Shown: piece by piece, positions 34,848-42,339 of the stretch
Position numbering within the stretch: the first letter of the stretch is position 1
How the letters are laid out: every line of letters begins with the position of its first letter
From: a virus
Virus record (IMG/VR): IMGVR_UViG_3300032265_003847
Location: 1 to 50,189 of that record
Strand: one strand, 5' to 3'
Length of the DNA stretch: 50,189 bases
The notes under the pieces: generated by a model
The model's database searches: none
What the model saw: the letters and a program-made list of their open reading frames with translations, nothing else
What the model was told of the DNA's origin: nothing
Program-made: the position numbers and the translations under genes

Positions 34848-35266
34848 TCTTTAATCCACTTTAAAAATTTATCAGAAGATTTATAACCTGAAATTCTTTT
34901 AATAACTTTTTCGTTTTTATTTATTACAATGAGTTGTGGTAGTTCTCTAACATTGTATTTTTCTTTTAGATCTTTATTTTTATCTACATCTACATGTAGT
35001 ACTATAAAGTTTTTTAATAAATATTCTTTAACTTCTTTGTTTTCAAAAGTATTATTTTTCATCATAACACAATATTTGCACCAATCGGCTCCAAAATAAA
35101 TAAATATATTGTTATCCGTATCCTTGGATAGATCAATAGCATCCTCATAACTTTCAGCCATCCCAGGACCAATCTTTACTATAGATATAATTTCATCTGC
35201 TGGTGTGATGACGCTTGGGGAGCAGAGTCCTAAACAAGCACAAAATACAAATATAACGTTTTTCAT
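34844..35266 (-). CDS. Secreted thioredoxin-like protein
   Basis: The 140-residue product starts with a short hydrophobic leader (MKNVIFVFCACLGLCSPSVI) that looks like a signal peptide, possibly ending near a cysteine. The thioredoxin fold follows: FIYFGADWCKYCVMMKNNTF with the redox WCKYC, and VRELPQLIVINKNEK with the cis-proline. It belongs to the Thioredoxin_7/DsbD-gamma-like group. A strong AAGGAGGT site precedes the ATG. It may act in the periplasm on disulfides; many Cys-rich phage proteins are nearby, though these are cytoplasm-assembled. Confidence 0.82.
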   Translation of the reverse strand: MKNVIFVFCACLGLCSPSVITPADEIISIVKIGPGMAESYEDAIDLSKDTDNNIFIYFGADWCKYCVMMKNNTFENKEVKEYLLKNFIVLHVDVDKNKDLKEKYNVRELPQLIVINKNEKVIKRISGYKSSDKFLKWIKD

Positions 35267-35331
35267 ATATACCTCCTTGATATAAAAACTTTACTATATT
35301 ATTTAGTGCCCTTGTTAATAAATTTTATTAT

Positions 35332-36339
35332 TTATGAAGTAAAATTGCAATTTTTATGCAAGTTCTCAAGATTTTTGGTATTTGTGTAAGTGCAGCAACT
35401 TGCCAAACTACCTTTGATGTCTTGAGCAACATATTTTATGGATCCTTTGTATGGAACAAAACCTTCTTTTCCTTCAGAAGTTCTATATTTTTTTAATCCT
35501 CCAAAATACTTTTTATTGGCAGACTCACTGCTCATGCCGTAAAATTTAATTGATTTTTTATTTCCATTTTCATCAAAATGCCAATCTCCTTCACTTTCGT
35601 CACATCCACCGAAAATACTTCCTGCCATGACAAGATGGCTACCGGCTCCTAAAGCCTTACAAATATCAGCAGGCATTTTACACCCCCCATCAGAACAACA
35701 AAGAGCATTTAATTCATTTGCAGCCTGTCCACATTCTAAAGCAACGCTAAATTGCTTATAACCCACACCGGCTTTATTTTTAGTATCACAAAATCCACCA
35801 TTTGCGATACCACACTTTGCTATGTCTGCTCCTGCTTTTATTATATTCTCTACTCCTTCTGGAGTGCATACATTGCCTGCCATTATAATGGCAGGAGGAA
35901 ACATATCTCTTACTATCTTTACAACATCCAGAAATTTATACATATAAGCATTTGCTGCATCTATACAAATCTTTGGAGGTGTTTTGAAAGTCTCAAATAT
36001 AAATTTGAGACGCTCTATTTCTTCTTCAAATTTAGATGAACCTATTGTAACAAAACAATATTCACTTTCTGGCTCTCTTAAAAAGTTATACAATTCACTT
36101 CGATCAATAAATTTATGAAGTGCAACCCATATTTTCTCTGAGTGTAGAGCTTTTGCGATTCCTATTTGTCCTGTCGTGTCCATATTTGCAACACAAACAG
36201 GAATTCCAGAAAATCTACTTCTGCTGTGTTTGCAAATATAGCTTACTTGTAGATTAACTTCTTCTCTGCTAGACAACTCGCTTGGTCTAGGTGTTATGTG
36301 AACATCTTCAAAACCAAGTTTTCCGCTAATTATTTTCAT
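35332..36339 (-). CDS. guaC: GMP reductase / IMPDH-family enzyme
   Basis: The 335-residue product matches GMP reductase: FEDVHITPRPSELSSR at the N-terminus, PVCVANMDTTGQIGIAKAL, ICIDAANAY, MAGNVCTPEGVENIIKAGAD, then GGFCDTKNKAGVGYKQ with catalytic Cys184 and the following Thr. LCCSDGGCKMPADICKALGAG and the flap FYGMSSESANKK...YRTSEGKEGFVPYKG complete the fold. There is no CBS domain, as expected for GuaC rather than IMPDH. It would convert GMP to IMP with NADPH, feeding adenine nucleotide supply in an AT-rich phage. It is the first gene of the minus-strand pair 36339-34844. Confidence 0.88.
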   Translation of the reverse strand: MKIISGKLGFEDVHITPRPSELSSREEVNLQVSYICKHSRSRFSGIPVCVANMDTTGQIGIAKALHSEKIWVALHKFIDRSELYNFLREPESEYCFVTIGSSKFEEEIERLKFIFETFKTPPKICIDAANAYMYKFLDVVKIVRDMFPPAIIMAGNVCTPEGVENIIKAGADIAKCGIANGGFCDTKNKAGVGYKQFSVALECGQAANELNALCCSDGGCKMPADICKALGAGSHLVMAGSIFGGCDESEGDWHFDENGNKKSIKFYGMSSESANKKYFGGLKKYRTSEGKEGFVPYKGSIKYVAQDIKGSLASCCTYTNTKNLENLHKNCNFTS

Positions 36340-36350
36340 TTTACGCTACC

Positions 36351-36399
36351 TTGTTTAATGAATACTCTTTGATTATAATCAAAAGACACTTAGAAACAA
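36351..36399. promoter_or_regulatory. Symmetric divergent promoter with palindromic -10
   Basis: A perfect 16-base palindrome tttgattataatcaaa (36368-36383) holds TATAAT on both strands. Plus strand: TTGTTT (36351-36356), 17 bases, TATAAT (36374-36379). Minus strand: TTGTTT (36394-36399), 16 bases, TATAAT (36372-36377). The two promoters would serve the GT8-like gene (right) and the GMP reductase gene (left). The palindrome could also be an operator. Confidence 0.5.
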
Positions 36400-36409
36400 A
36401 CGAATTTTT

Positions 36410-37096
36410 ATGGAAAAAATAGTTGTTTATATTTTAAATAATAATACTTTTTATCTAAAGATGGCGATTAACAGTATTTCAATGCTACGAAAGCATAACA
36501 ACAAAATAAAAATTTTGTGTTTAGCAACAGAGGCTATAAAAATTCCAGAAAATTTAAATGTAGAAATAAAAATTATTAAAAATATTGATGAAAATTATTT
36601 TCCATCAAATAAAACACATTTACTAAATGTGGAACATTCTTCTGTTTTGTATCTTGATTGTGATACATTTATTTTTGATGATATTAAAAAAATATTTAAT
36701 AATTGTTCAAAAGATTTTTATGGAAATGAAAATAATTGGACATATAGTTTAGGTTTTAATAAATTCAAACCTTTTAATAGTGGAGTTTTATTGTTTAATA
36801 ACTATTCTCATAAAAAAATCTATGAAGACTTTAAATTTAAATTAATAAATTTTAAAAAATTTTATCCTGATGTTTGTGATTGGATGGATAATATAAAAAA
36901 TCACTGGGTGCGTGATGAATTTTTATTAAGCAGTGTGGTTTATGAAGATAAAATATCTTGTGATTTTTTTGAAAAAAAATATGTAAAAATTACAGAAAAA
37001 TCACAAGATTTTAAAGACACTATTGTTTTTCACAGTTTTGCAAGTAATTGGAACATAATTAATAATTCACTAAATCAAGCCCCTGGCGGTGAATAG
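36410..37096 (+). CDS. GT8-like glycosyltransferase
   Basis: The 228-residue product has a GT8 outline: VVYILNNNTFYLKMAINSI, SVLYLDCDTFIFDDIKKIF with DCD as the DxD metal motif, and KPFNSGVLLFNNYSHKK. A late VFHSFASNWN may carry the third ligand. It is the second GT8-like protein of the window and lies outside the main cassette. It converges with and overlaps the patatin gene by 27 bases. No ribosome site is evident. Confidence 0.7.
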   Translation: MEKIVVYILNNNTFYLKMAINSISMLRKHNNKIKILCLATEAIKIPENLNVEIKIIKNIDENYFPSNKTHLLNVEHSSVLYLDCDTFIFDDIKKIFNNCSKDFYGNENNWTYSLGFNKFKPFNSGVLLFNNYSHKKIYEDFKFKLINFKKFYPDVCDWMDNIKNHWVRDEFLLSSVVYEDKISCDFFEKKYVKITEKSQDFKDTIVFHSFASNWNIINNSLNQAPGGE

Positions 37097-37915
37097 CTTT
37101 TTGATTCCTTTTTTATCATATTTATTATATTCTTTCTTTCCATACTCTACACCATATTTACATTTATCAAAGCGAATAGAATCAAAAGCGAGATCTTTTG
37201 GCTCCACTAAGTGTATATTGACATTTTTATAATATGGATCATTTTCGTTTTTAATTGCTTCATTAATATCTCTTGTCATTATCTCATAAAGACTTATATC
37301 TATGGCTCTAAAAGCCATTTGAGCAGGCTTTAAAAAACCCTTTGGTCCTTCCCAATAATTTAAAGCAAGAGGTCTTCCCATAATTAAATATATCTCATTG
37401 CATCCCATGTCAATACATTGTTTTAAAGGAGCAAGTTGACGACTCCCCGCATCTACCCATCCATCGACGTCTTGTACCAATCCCGTTATTGCGACACTTC
37501 CTAAAACACTATTTTTAAAATCTTCTTTTGATACTTGCATGTTTGAAACATACTGCATCTCACCGGTTTTTATATTCATTTTTGATACAACACTCTCACA
37601 AACAGGTTCGTTTTCCATTGCTTTTTCAACTATTTTTTTCATTGGTCTTTGATTCATCAATCCAGTTTTATTCCAAAAAAAGTAATTAACACCAAAAACA
37701 TCAAAAACACCTGAGATATTTGACCACAGTTCAGCTAGTCCTTCTGCTCCTAAATAAGCGTAGCTGGCAGAGCATATACTGCCGCTTGATATTCCTATTG
37801 TTAAGTCCGGCTTTATCTTTTTTTTATACAAGGAGTATGCTATTCCCGCCTGAACACTTCCTCTAGCTCCTTCGCCTGTGAAACAGAAGCCGACTTTTTT
37901 ATTTTTTTTCATCAT
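37070..37915 (-). CDS. Patatin-like phospholipase
   Basis: The 281-residue product has the patatin signatures: CFTGEGARGSVQAGIAYSL (oxyanion loop), LTIGISSGSICSASY with nucleophile Ser43 (GxSxG), and GWVDAGSRQLAP with Asp155 (DAG). These form the Ser-Asp dyad. ATGATG follows AAGGAATA, so the second ATG (37912) is equally likely as start. Patatin lipases cleave acyl chains of phospholipids; in a phage this could help membrane remodelling or lysis, or be delivered as an effector. It is coupled to the upstream gene (TAATG). Confidence 0.85.
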   Translation of the reverse strand: MMKKNKKVGFCFTGEGARGSVQAGIAYSLYKKKIKPDLTIGISSGSICSASYAYLGAEGLAELWSNISGVFDVFGVNYFFWNKTGLMNQRPMKKIVEKAMENEPVCESVVSKMNIKTGEMQYVSNMQVSKEDFKNSVLGSVAITGLVQDVDGWVDAGSRQLAPLKQCIDMGCNEIYLIMGRPLALNYWEGPKGFLKPAQMAFRAIDISLYEIMTRDINEAIKNENDPYYKNVNIHLVEPKDLAFDSIRFDKCKYGVEYGKKEYNKYDKKGIKKLFTARGLI

Positions 37916-38382
37916 TATTCCTTTTTTTTAATGAATTTTGATAAAGGGGAATTGCTTTCTTTTATCTTATTTTCTTCACTAAATATAGTTAGTGTTGGAG
38001 CCTCATCTATTTTTTCGTCTTTTGAACTTTTGAAAAAATTCATTAAAAACTTCATTTGAATTTCATCTTTTTTTTTCTCTTTTTCATTTAATAATTCTTT
38101 TTCTTTTTTATCTGAGAAATATTTTTCACGTTGTTTTGGAGTTAATTTAACCCAAAGATTTTTTGCTCCAAGTAAATTTAGTTCTTTTTCTTCACTTGGT
38201 TTTAATCTCATTCCTGTTAAGTCTTGTTTATCATATAGATAATCAAAAGGTATTATTAAAATACCACCAACAGAAAGGTCTATTGCTTCGACCTTTTCTT
38301 TTTTTATTTCTATTATTTTTGCAAGTTTATTAAAACTAGACTCTATATCTAGCTCTATCAGATCACCAATACAAATTGACAT
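37915..38382 (-). CDS. Hypothetical protein with small beta N-terminus and charged C-terminus
   Basis: In the 155-residue product, residues 1-60 (MSICIGDLIELDIESSFNKL...VGGILIIPFDYL) look like a small beta-barrel. Residues 90-155 are highly charged and helical (KEKELLNEKEKKKDE). Its stop and the patatin ATG overlap, so they are probably co-translated. The promoter/start region includes a 30-bp duplication. Function is unknown. Confidence 0.6.
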   Translation of the reverse strand: MSICIGDLIELDIESSFNKLAKIIEIKKEKVEAIDLSVGGILIIPFDYLYDKQDLTGMRLKPSEEKELNLLGAKNLWVKLTPKQREKYFSDKKEKELLNEKEKKKDEIQMKFLMNFFKSSKDEKIDEAPTLTIFSEENKIKESNSPLSKFIKKKE

Positions 38383-38421
38383 TAAATTTTTATCACCAAT
38401 ACAAATTGAAATTAAATTTTT
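38362..38421. repeat. 30-bp tandem duplication over a start codon
   Basis: The unit atcaccaatacaaattgaca + ttaaattttt (38362-38391) is repeated at 38392-38421 with a single change (c to a). The change falls in the ATG of the minus-strand gene ending at 38382: the downstream copy keeps ATG, the upstream copy reads TTT. The gene's own 5' end was thus duplicated and the extra start lost. Confidence 0.9.
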
Positions 38422-38439
38422 AATAGTTTAAGAAAAACA

Positions 38440-38817
38440 ATGATTATTGTTCATGATATATATTTTATGAACAAAAGTTTTTTAGATGAAAAAATTGAAA
38501 AAACAGTAAAAGACATAATAAATGAGTACAAACAGTTTGCATTTAAAGAAGATATAAAAAAAGTTTGTTTTGCAGTAATATTAGCTAGTAGTTTTGACAA
38601 TTTTGTAAAAACTATTTCGAATAATTTGTTTATACCATTCTTTGATTTTATAATTAACAAAACAAATGGGGAATGGAGAAATTATAATCTAAAAGTAGTT
38701 TCTGGTCTAGAGTTGGGCGTGGGAAAAGCGTTAGGAGGTGTTATAGATTTTGCCATAGTGAGTTTTGTATTATTTATAATATTAAAAAAATTTTTGAATA
38801 AAGAACAAAAAAAATAA
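38440..38817 (+). CDS. MscL-like mechanosensitive channel protein
   Basis: The 125-residue product (a second ATG at 38467 would give 116) aligns by eye with MscL along its length. YKQFAFKEDIKKVCFAVILASSF corresponds to the N-terminal amphipathic helix and pore helix ([21 protein letters not shown] in E. coli). FVKTISNNLFIPFFDFIINK matches the end of TM1. GGVIDFAIVSFVLFIILKKFLNKEQKK is TM2 with the basic tail. The conserved pore glycines are partly replaced (ASSF, not GAAF). Length is close to cellular MscL. It would sit in the inner membrane and could alter osmotic release or lysis. No clear ribosome site. Confidence 0.75.
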   Translation: MIIVHDIYFMNKSFLDEKIEKTVKDIINEYKQFAFKEDIKKVCFAVILASSFDNFVKTISNNLFIPFFDFIINKTNGEWRNYNLKVVSGLELGVGKALGGVIDFAIVSFVLFIILKKFLNKEQKK

Positions 38818-38829
38818 CTCATATATTTT

Positions 38830-39645
38830 ATGATTTTTAATGAAAACAAAAATATAAAGATTTATAATGGAGATGCAATAGAAACAATAAATAATTACAT
38901 AAAAGAACAAGAAATAGATGTTGTTATAACAAGCCCTCCATATAACTTAGGTAAAAAATACTCTTCATATAATGATAAAATACCTTTTAATAATTATATA
39001 AATTGGATGAATGATTTTGGAAAAACTATTTATAAAATTTTAAAATCAGATGGATCTTTCTTTTTAAACATCGGATATCAAAATTTACAACCTTCTACAC
39101 CTTTTATTTTAGTTCAAAAATTAACTGAGTATTTTAAACTACAAAACACAATAATATGGACCAAATCCATTACTGTAAATAGTGAATCATATGGTCATTT
39201 TATACCAAACAATAGCAATCGATATTTAAACAATATTTTTGAATATGTTTTTCATTTTACAAAAGATGGATCAAAAACTATAGACAGAAATTCAATAGGA
39301 GTTCCATATAAAGATAAAAGAAATATAGAAAGATTTGAAAACAACAAAAATAAGGGCGATGTTAGATGTGGGGGAAACGTTTGGTTTATACCACACAAAA
39401 CAGTTAAGTCAAAAGAAGAAAAATTCAACCATCCAACATCCTTCCCAGATGAATTGGTAAGAAGGTGTATATTGCTGAATGGATATGATGACAACACAAA
39501 GGTTTTAGATCCTTTTATGGGAGTTGGAACAACATTAAAGGCGTGTGTTGGACTTAATATCAATGGAATAGGAATAGATGTAGATAAAAATTATTGCGAA
39601 ATTGCAAAAAACAGAATAGACACTTTGATTAATTCGGCAGATTAA
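38830..39645 (+). CDS. DNA methyltransferase (N4-cytosine / N6-adenine, TSPPY type)
   Basis: The 271-residue product has the catalytic motif VVITSPPYNLGKKY (32-45) before the SAM motif VLDPFMGVGTTLKAC...GIGIDVDKNYCEIAKNRI near the C-terminus, the beta-class order. SPPY is found in many N4-cytosine and some N6-adenine enzymes, so the base is not settled. No restriction endonuclease lies beside it, so it is an orphan enzyme, possibly for protection against host restriction. Start context is tatatatttt, no Shine-Dalgarno. Confidence 0.88.
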   Translation: MIFNENKNIKIYNGDAIETINNYIKEQEIDVVITSPPYNLGKKYSSYNDKIPFNNYINWMNDFGKTIYKILKSDGSFFLNIGYQNLQPSTPFILVQKLTEYFKLQNTIIWTKSITVNSESYGHFIPNNSNRYLNNIFEYVFHFTKDGSKTIDRNSIGVPYKDKRNIERFENNKNKGDVRCGGNVWFIPHKTVKSKEEKFNHPTSFPDELVRRCILLNGYDDNTKVLDPFMGVGTTLKACVGLNINGIGIDVDKNYCEIAKNRIDTLINSAD

Positions 39646-39662
39646 AACCATATATAAACCAT

Positions 39663-40385
39663 ATGTCAATCTGTTCCACCAAAATAAAATTTTACACCAT
39701 AGAGCTAGTATTTAAAGTTTTCATATATCCTAGTTCGTCTCACGGGAAGCTAATTGATTTTAATAATAGGCTAAAAGATAGTGGATTTTATATCTACTAT
39801 GGACCTTCTAAAACAGGATATGGAGCATTTTTACAATTTTCTCCTGGGGGTGGGACTGGTGAGGATTCTTTGTATCTCGATAGATACAATCAGGTGGTAA
39901 TAACAAGAGATTTATCGGAAAAAGTAACTGTCTATCTAAACAAAACAAAACAATTTGAATTCTATGATTATGATAAAAATGCAGTCATCTTCACAGAAAA
40001 TTTATTTTTCTTTAAAGATGATGAAGTGACAGACACAGAAGAATATAAGTATGTAGTTTCAAAAATAAACATAAATCCAAGCATATTATCTGAGTCCGAA
40101 ATAATGAATTTGGATATATTTCATGGGATCACAAATAATTGCCCAACAGGAACGCCAGAACCAACAGAGACGCCTCTTCCAACACCCACGCCAGAAGTTT
40201 GTGTGGCGTCATTTAGTGATATACCAAATGAAATATATATTTATAAAAATTGTGAAGATTTGGTTGATTTTGTTTGCACTCAGCCCACGCTAACTTCACC
40301 GCCTCCAACTCCAACCGCAACTTTACCCACACTAACTCCAACCGCAACTTTTTCAACTCCATTCCCAACCTTGGACACACATTAA
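39663..40385 (+). CDS. Thr-Pro-tailed protein with lectin-like N-terminal domain
   Basis: In the 240-residue product, residues 20-160 are beta-rich and resemble a concanavalin/LamG sandwich (VYLNKTKQFEFYDYDKN, LFFFKDDEVTDTEEY, ININPSILSESEIMNL). After GTPEPTETPLPTPTPE comes a short Cys segment, then the chain ends in a Thr-Pro run. The end looks like an unfinished linker, as in other genes here. Binding specificity is unknown. Confidence 0.55.
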   Translation: MSICSTKIKFYTIELVFKVFIYPSSSHGKLIDFNNRLKDSGFYIYYGPSKTGYGAFLQFSPGGGTGEDSLYLDRYNQVVITRDLSEKVTVYLNKTKQFEFYDYDKNAVIFTENLFFFKDDEVTDTEEYKYVVSKININPSILSESEIMNLDIFHGITNNCPTGTPEPTETPLPTPTPEVCVASFSDIPNEIYIYKNCEDLVDFVCTQPTLTSPPPTPTATLPTLTPTATFSTPFPTLDTH

Positions 40386-40393
40386 TTATGTAA

Positions 40394-40546
40394 CTATGGA
40401 GTATAAGATGGAGTAGGAAAGGTTAGCGTAAGTGTTGGAGTTGGAGTTGGAGTTGGAGTTGGGGTTGTTAATGTAGAAGTTGGTGTTGCAGATGGGATCG
40501 GCGTTTCGCCTAAACAAAAAACATTACTATAGCAATCTATTGTCAT
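40394..40546 (-). CDS. Small Thr-Pro-rich protein (50 aa)
   Basis: This short frame reads MTIDCYSNVFCLGETPIPSA, then [20 protein letters not shown], ending FPTPSYTP. It has the same linker composition as the larger structural proteins and no folded domain. No ribosome site is seen. It could be a fragment of a lost structural gene (decayed remainder) or a small linker peptide. It converges with the gene at 39663-40385. Confidence 0.4.
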   Translation of the reverse strand: MTIDCYSNVFCLGETPIPSATPTSTLTTPTPTPTPTPTLTLTFPTPSYTP

Positions 40547-40583
40547 AATATCTATATATAGTTAGATTAATTAATTTAACGTA

Positions 40584-41204
40584 TTAAACAGGTGTTGGTG
40601 TAGGCGTGGGCACAAAAGTTGGTGTAGGTGTAGGTATATAAATTCGATTTAAAGTAAATAAAACTCCATTTATAATACAATATCCTTTGTGAGTTTCTGC
40701 TGTGCTAGGATTTATTACAGATACAATAACAGTAGAACCTTCTTCTGCTCCATTTTGAGGATCTTCTATTATATGTCTTGCTCCCAAGTCATTAATAGAA
40801 ACAAACGTTTCTTGGTAATACTCACTATCATTAAATTGATTTCCGACTTTAATAGATGGAGCTTCATCTTTTAAATATAAATTAGTTGTCAATATTTCCA
40901 TACTGTTAATAAAAAACATAGAGTTTTCTGGGACAGAAAATATTTCTGTTTGACCAGAGGTTGTGAAATCTATTTCTGGGCTTCTTATTGAGGTGTTGTT
41001 TAAAAAATTTCCGTCACTATCCAATCTTATGGGAGAATATAAAGATTGAACCCCCAGTTCACTCCATGTTTTAACTCCATCGCCAACTTTTAAAATATTA
41101 TTTGTTGTTTCATATCCAAGCTCTCCAAGACTTAAAATAGGATTTGTAAACAACCATTCTTGTTCTGTTCCTCGACGTATTTTTATATTTGTTATTCTTG
41201 GCAT
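40584..41204 (-). CDS. Fibre/attachment-type protein with Thr-Pro tail
   Basis: The 206-residue product starts with TNIKIRRGTEQEWLFTNPILSLGELGYETTNNILKVGDGVKTWSEL, the repeated N-terminal module of phage tail-fibre and decoration proteins (R-x-R-G-x4-W ... GE-x-GYE ... VGDG-x-x-W). A beta-rich middle part follows, and the chain ends TPTPTFVPTPTPTPV. The ATG overlaps the preceding stop (TAATG). The tail probably continues no further, as in 28796-30334. Confidence 0.7.
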   Translation of the reverse strand: MPRITNIKIRRGTEQEWLFTNPILSLGELGYETTNNILKVGDGVKTWSELGVQSLYSPIRLDSDGNFLNNTSIRSPEIDFTTSGQTEIFSVPENSMFFINSMEILTTNLYLKDEAPSIKVGNQFNDSEYYQETFVSINDLGARHIIEDPQNGAEEGSTVIVSVINPSTAETHKGYCIINGVLFTLNRIYIPTPTPTFVPTPTPTPV

Positions 41205-41569
41205 TATGGGGTACCTCCATCAATATCACCAATCAAATTGCCTTCTAATGTAATATTGTTAACAGTTATGCTTCCATTATCAAAATTAATATTTTTACTG
41301 TTGTCGACAACTAGAACTTTTCCGGCAACCGCTGTGCCAGGTATAGCTCCGTGCAGTCTATTCAATTCTTCTACAGTGGCTAATAACCCTTCTATTTGCC
41401 CTCCAGCATAAGGTAGCTGGGTCCACGTTCTGATTCCATCTCCTAACTTGAATTTACCAGTGTCTTCTTCATATCCTGGCTCACCAGTTTCTAAAACTGG
41501 GTTTTTTTGAACCCATTTTGAAGCCAATCCTCTTTTAAATTGAATTAGTGCTATTAGGTCTTTATGCAT
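41204..41569 (-). CDS. Fibre/attachment-type short protein
   Basis: The 121-residue product begins LIALIQFKRGLASKWVQKNPVLETGEPGYEEDTGKFKLGDGIRTWTQLPY, the same module as its downstream neighbour but closer to the general consensus (KLGDGIRTW). After it comes a short repetitive beta segment (VVDNSKNINFDNGSITVNNITLEGN), a motif typical of trimeric fibres. A good AGAGGA site precedes the ATG. The pair probably forms a translationally coupled two-part fibre base. Confidence 0.75.
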   Translation of the reverse strand: MHKDLIALIQFKRGLASKWVQKNPVLETGEPGYEEDTGKFKLGDGIRTWTQLPYAGGQIEGLLATVEELNRLHGAIPGTAVAGKVLVVDNSKNINFDNGSITVNNITLEGNLIGDIDGGTP

Positions 41570-41628
41570 TTTTCCTCTTTTAAATATATATTATTTTTAT
41601 TTAAAAACAATATTAATATATATTATAT

Positions 41629-42147
41629 ATGGATTATTCATATCAATCATCTGGGAAGTTGGAGTTTTTTGGATGTCCAATAATTCTAATAAGGAGGCTT
41701 TATCCATCAAAGTTCTCTGTTGGGGAAATACTCTATATTTATAGAAAAGCCAGATTGGGAATACTAGAGAAAATTGCAGTCAAAAAAATCAATTTAAAAT
41801 TGATAGGAAATGAACCAATTTTTATTTATAAAGATACATTTAACTCTCTTTATAATGAATCAGAGTTGTGTAGATATATTGAAGCACAGCAAGAAGTTGA
41901 TAGTTTTAGACAATATATTGAAAATCTAATTTTGAGCTCTCATGGCTGTGGTGTTTCGGAATATATTGTAAATTCAATAAGTTATGGATCACCAACAAAT
42001 ATGAGAAAGGCTTTATCTAATATTAAAAATTTAATAAAAAGACTATCTTCAAATAATTTTAAAACACAATATTATGATTTTGATGTTAAAGCCAAAGATA
42101 TAATAAAAGAAATTGACAGCATTTTATTGGATGGTGGCAGAATATAA
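41629..42147 (+). CDS. Hypothetical protein (172 aa)
   Basis: The product starts MDYSYQSSGKLEFFGCPIIL, with a beta-rich first half (VGEILYIYRKARLGILEKIAVKKINLKL) and a helical second half (RKALSNIKNLIKRLSS). No known family is recognised. It is followed by a 58-residue gene on the same strand, 12 bases on. The first 90 residues look like a small SH3-like barrel. Confidence 0.6.
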   Translation: MDYSYQSSGKLEFFGCPIILIRRLYPSKFSVGEILYIYRKARLGILEKIAVKKINLKLIGNEPIFIYKDTFNSLYNESELCRYIEAQQEVDSFRQYIENLILSSHGCGVSEYIVNSISYGSPTNMRKALSNIKNLIKRLSSNNFKTQYYDFDVKAKDIIKEIDSILLDGGRI

Positions 42148-42159
42148 GAAAGGATTCTT

Positions 42160-42336
42160 ATGAGAAATGTTCCAAAAAAAATAAAAGATAAAGCAAAAAG
42201 CAATAAAGAAACTATAGAGAATGTACCATATTGCAGAGGAACCAAAAATTGCAAGGATCACCTCTTAGCATCTGCAGCTCTAAAGAATATATCTAATTAT
42301 AGAAAACGAGTTAAATTTGATGGAGGTCAAATTTAA
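42160..42336 (+). CDS. Small basic protein (58 aa)
   Basis: This short frame has a good AAAGGA site. It reads MRNVPKKIKDKAKSNKETIE, then CRGTKNCKDHLLASAALKNI, ending RVKFDGGQI. It has two cysteines in a C-x6-C arrangement. Its stop codon lies in a perfect hairpin shared with the convergent gene. Function unknown. Confidence 0.7.
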   Translation: MRNVPKKIKDKAKSNKETIENVPYCRGTKNCKDHLLASAALKNISNYRKRVKFDGGQI

Positions 42337-42339
42337 CTC
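42308..42339 (-). terminator. 13-bp perfect hairpin over two convergent stop codons
   Basis: Arms gagttaaatttga (42308-42320) and tcaaatttaactc (42327-42339) are exact complements with a 6-base loop. On the minus strand the stem is followed by GTTTTCTATAATT, a T-rich tail, so it acts best as terminator of the gene at 42338-42865. It also contains the stop of the plus-strand gene at 42334-42336. Confidence 0.7.
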
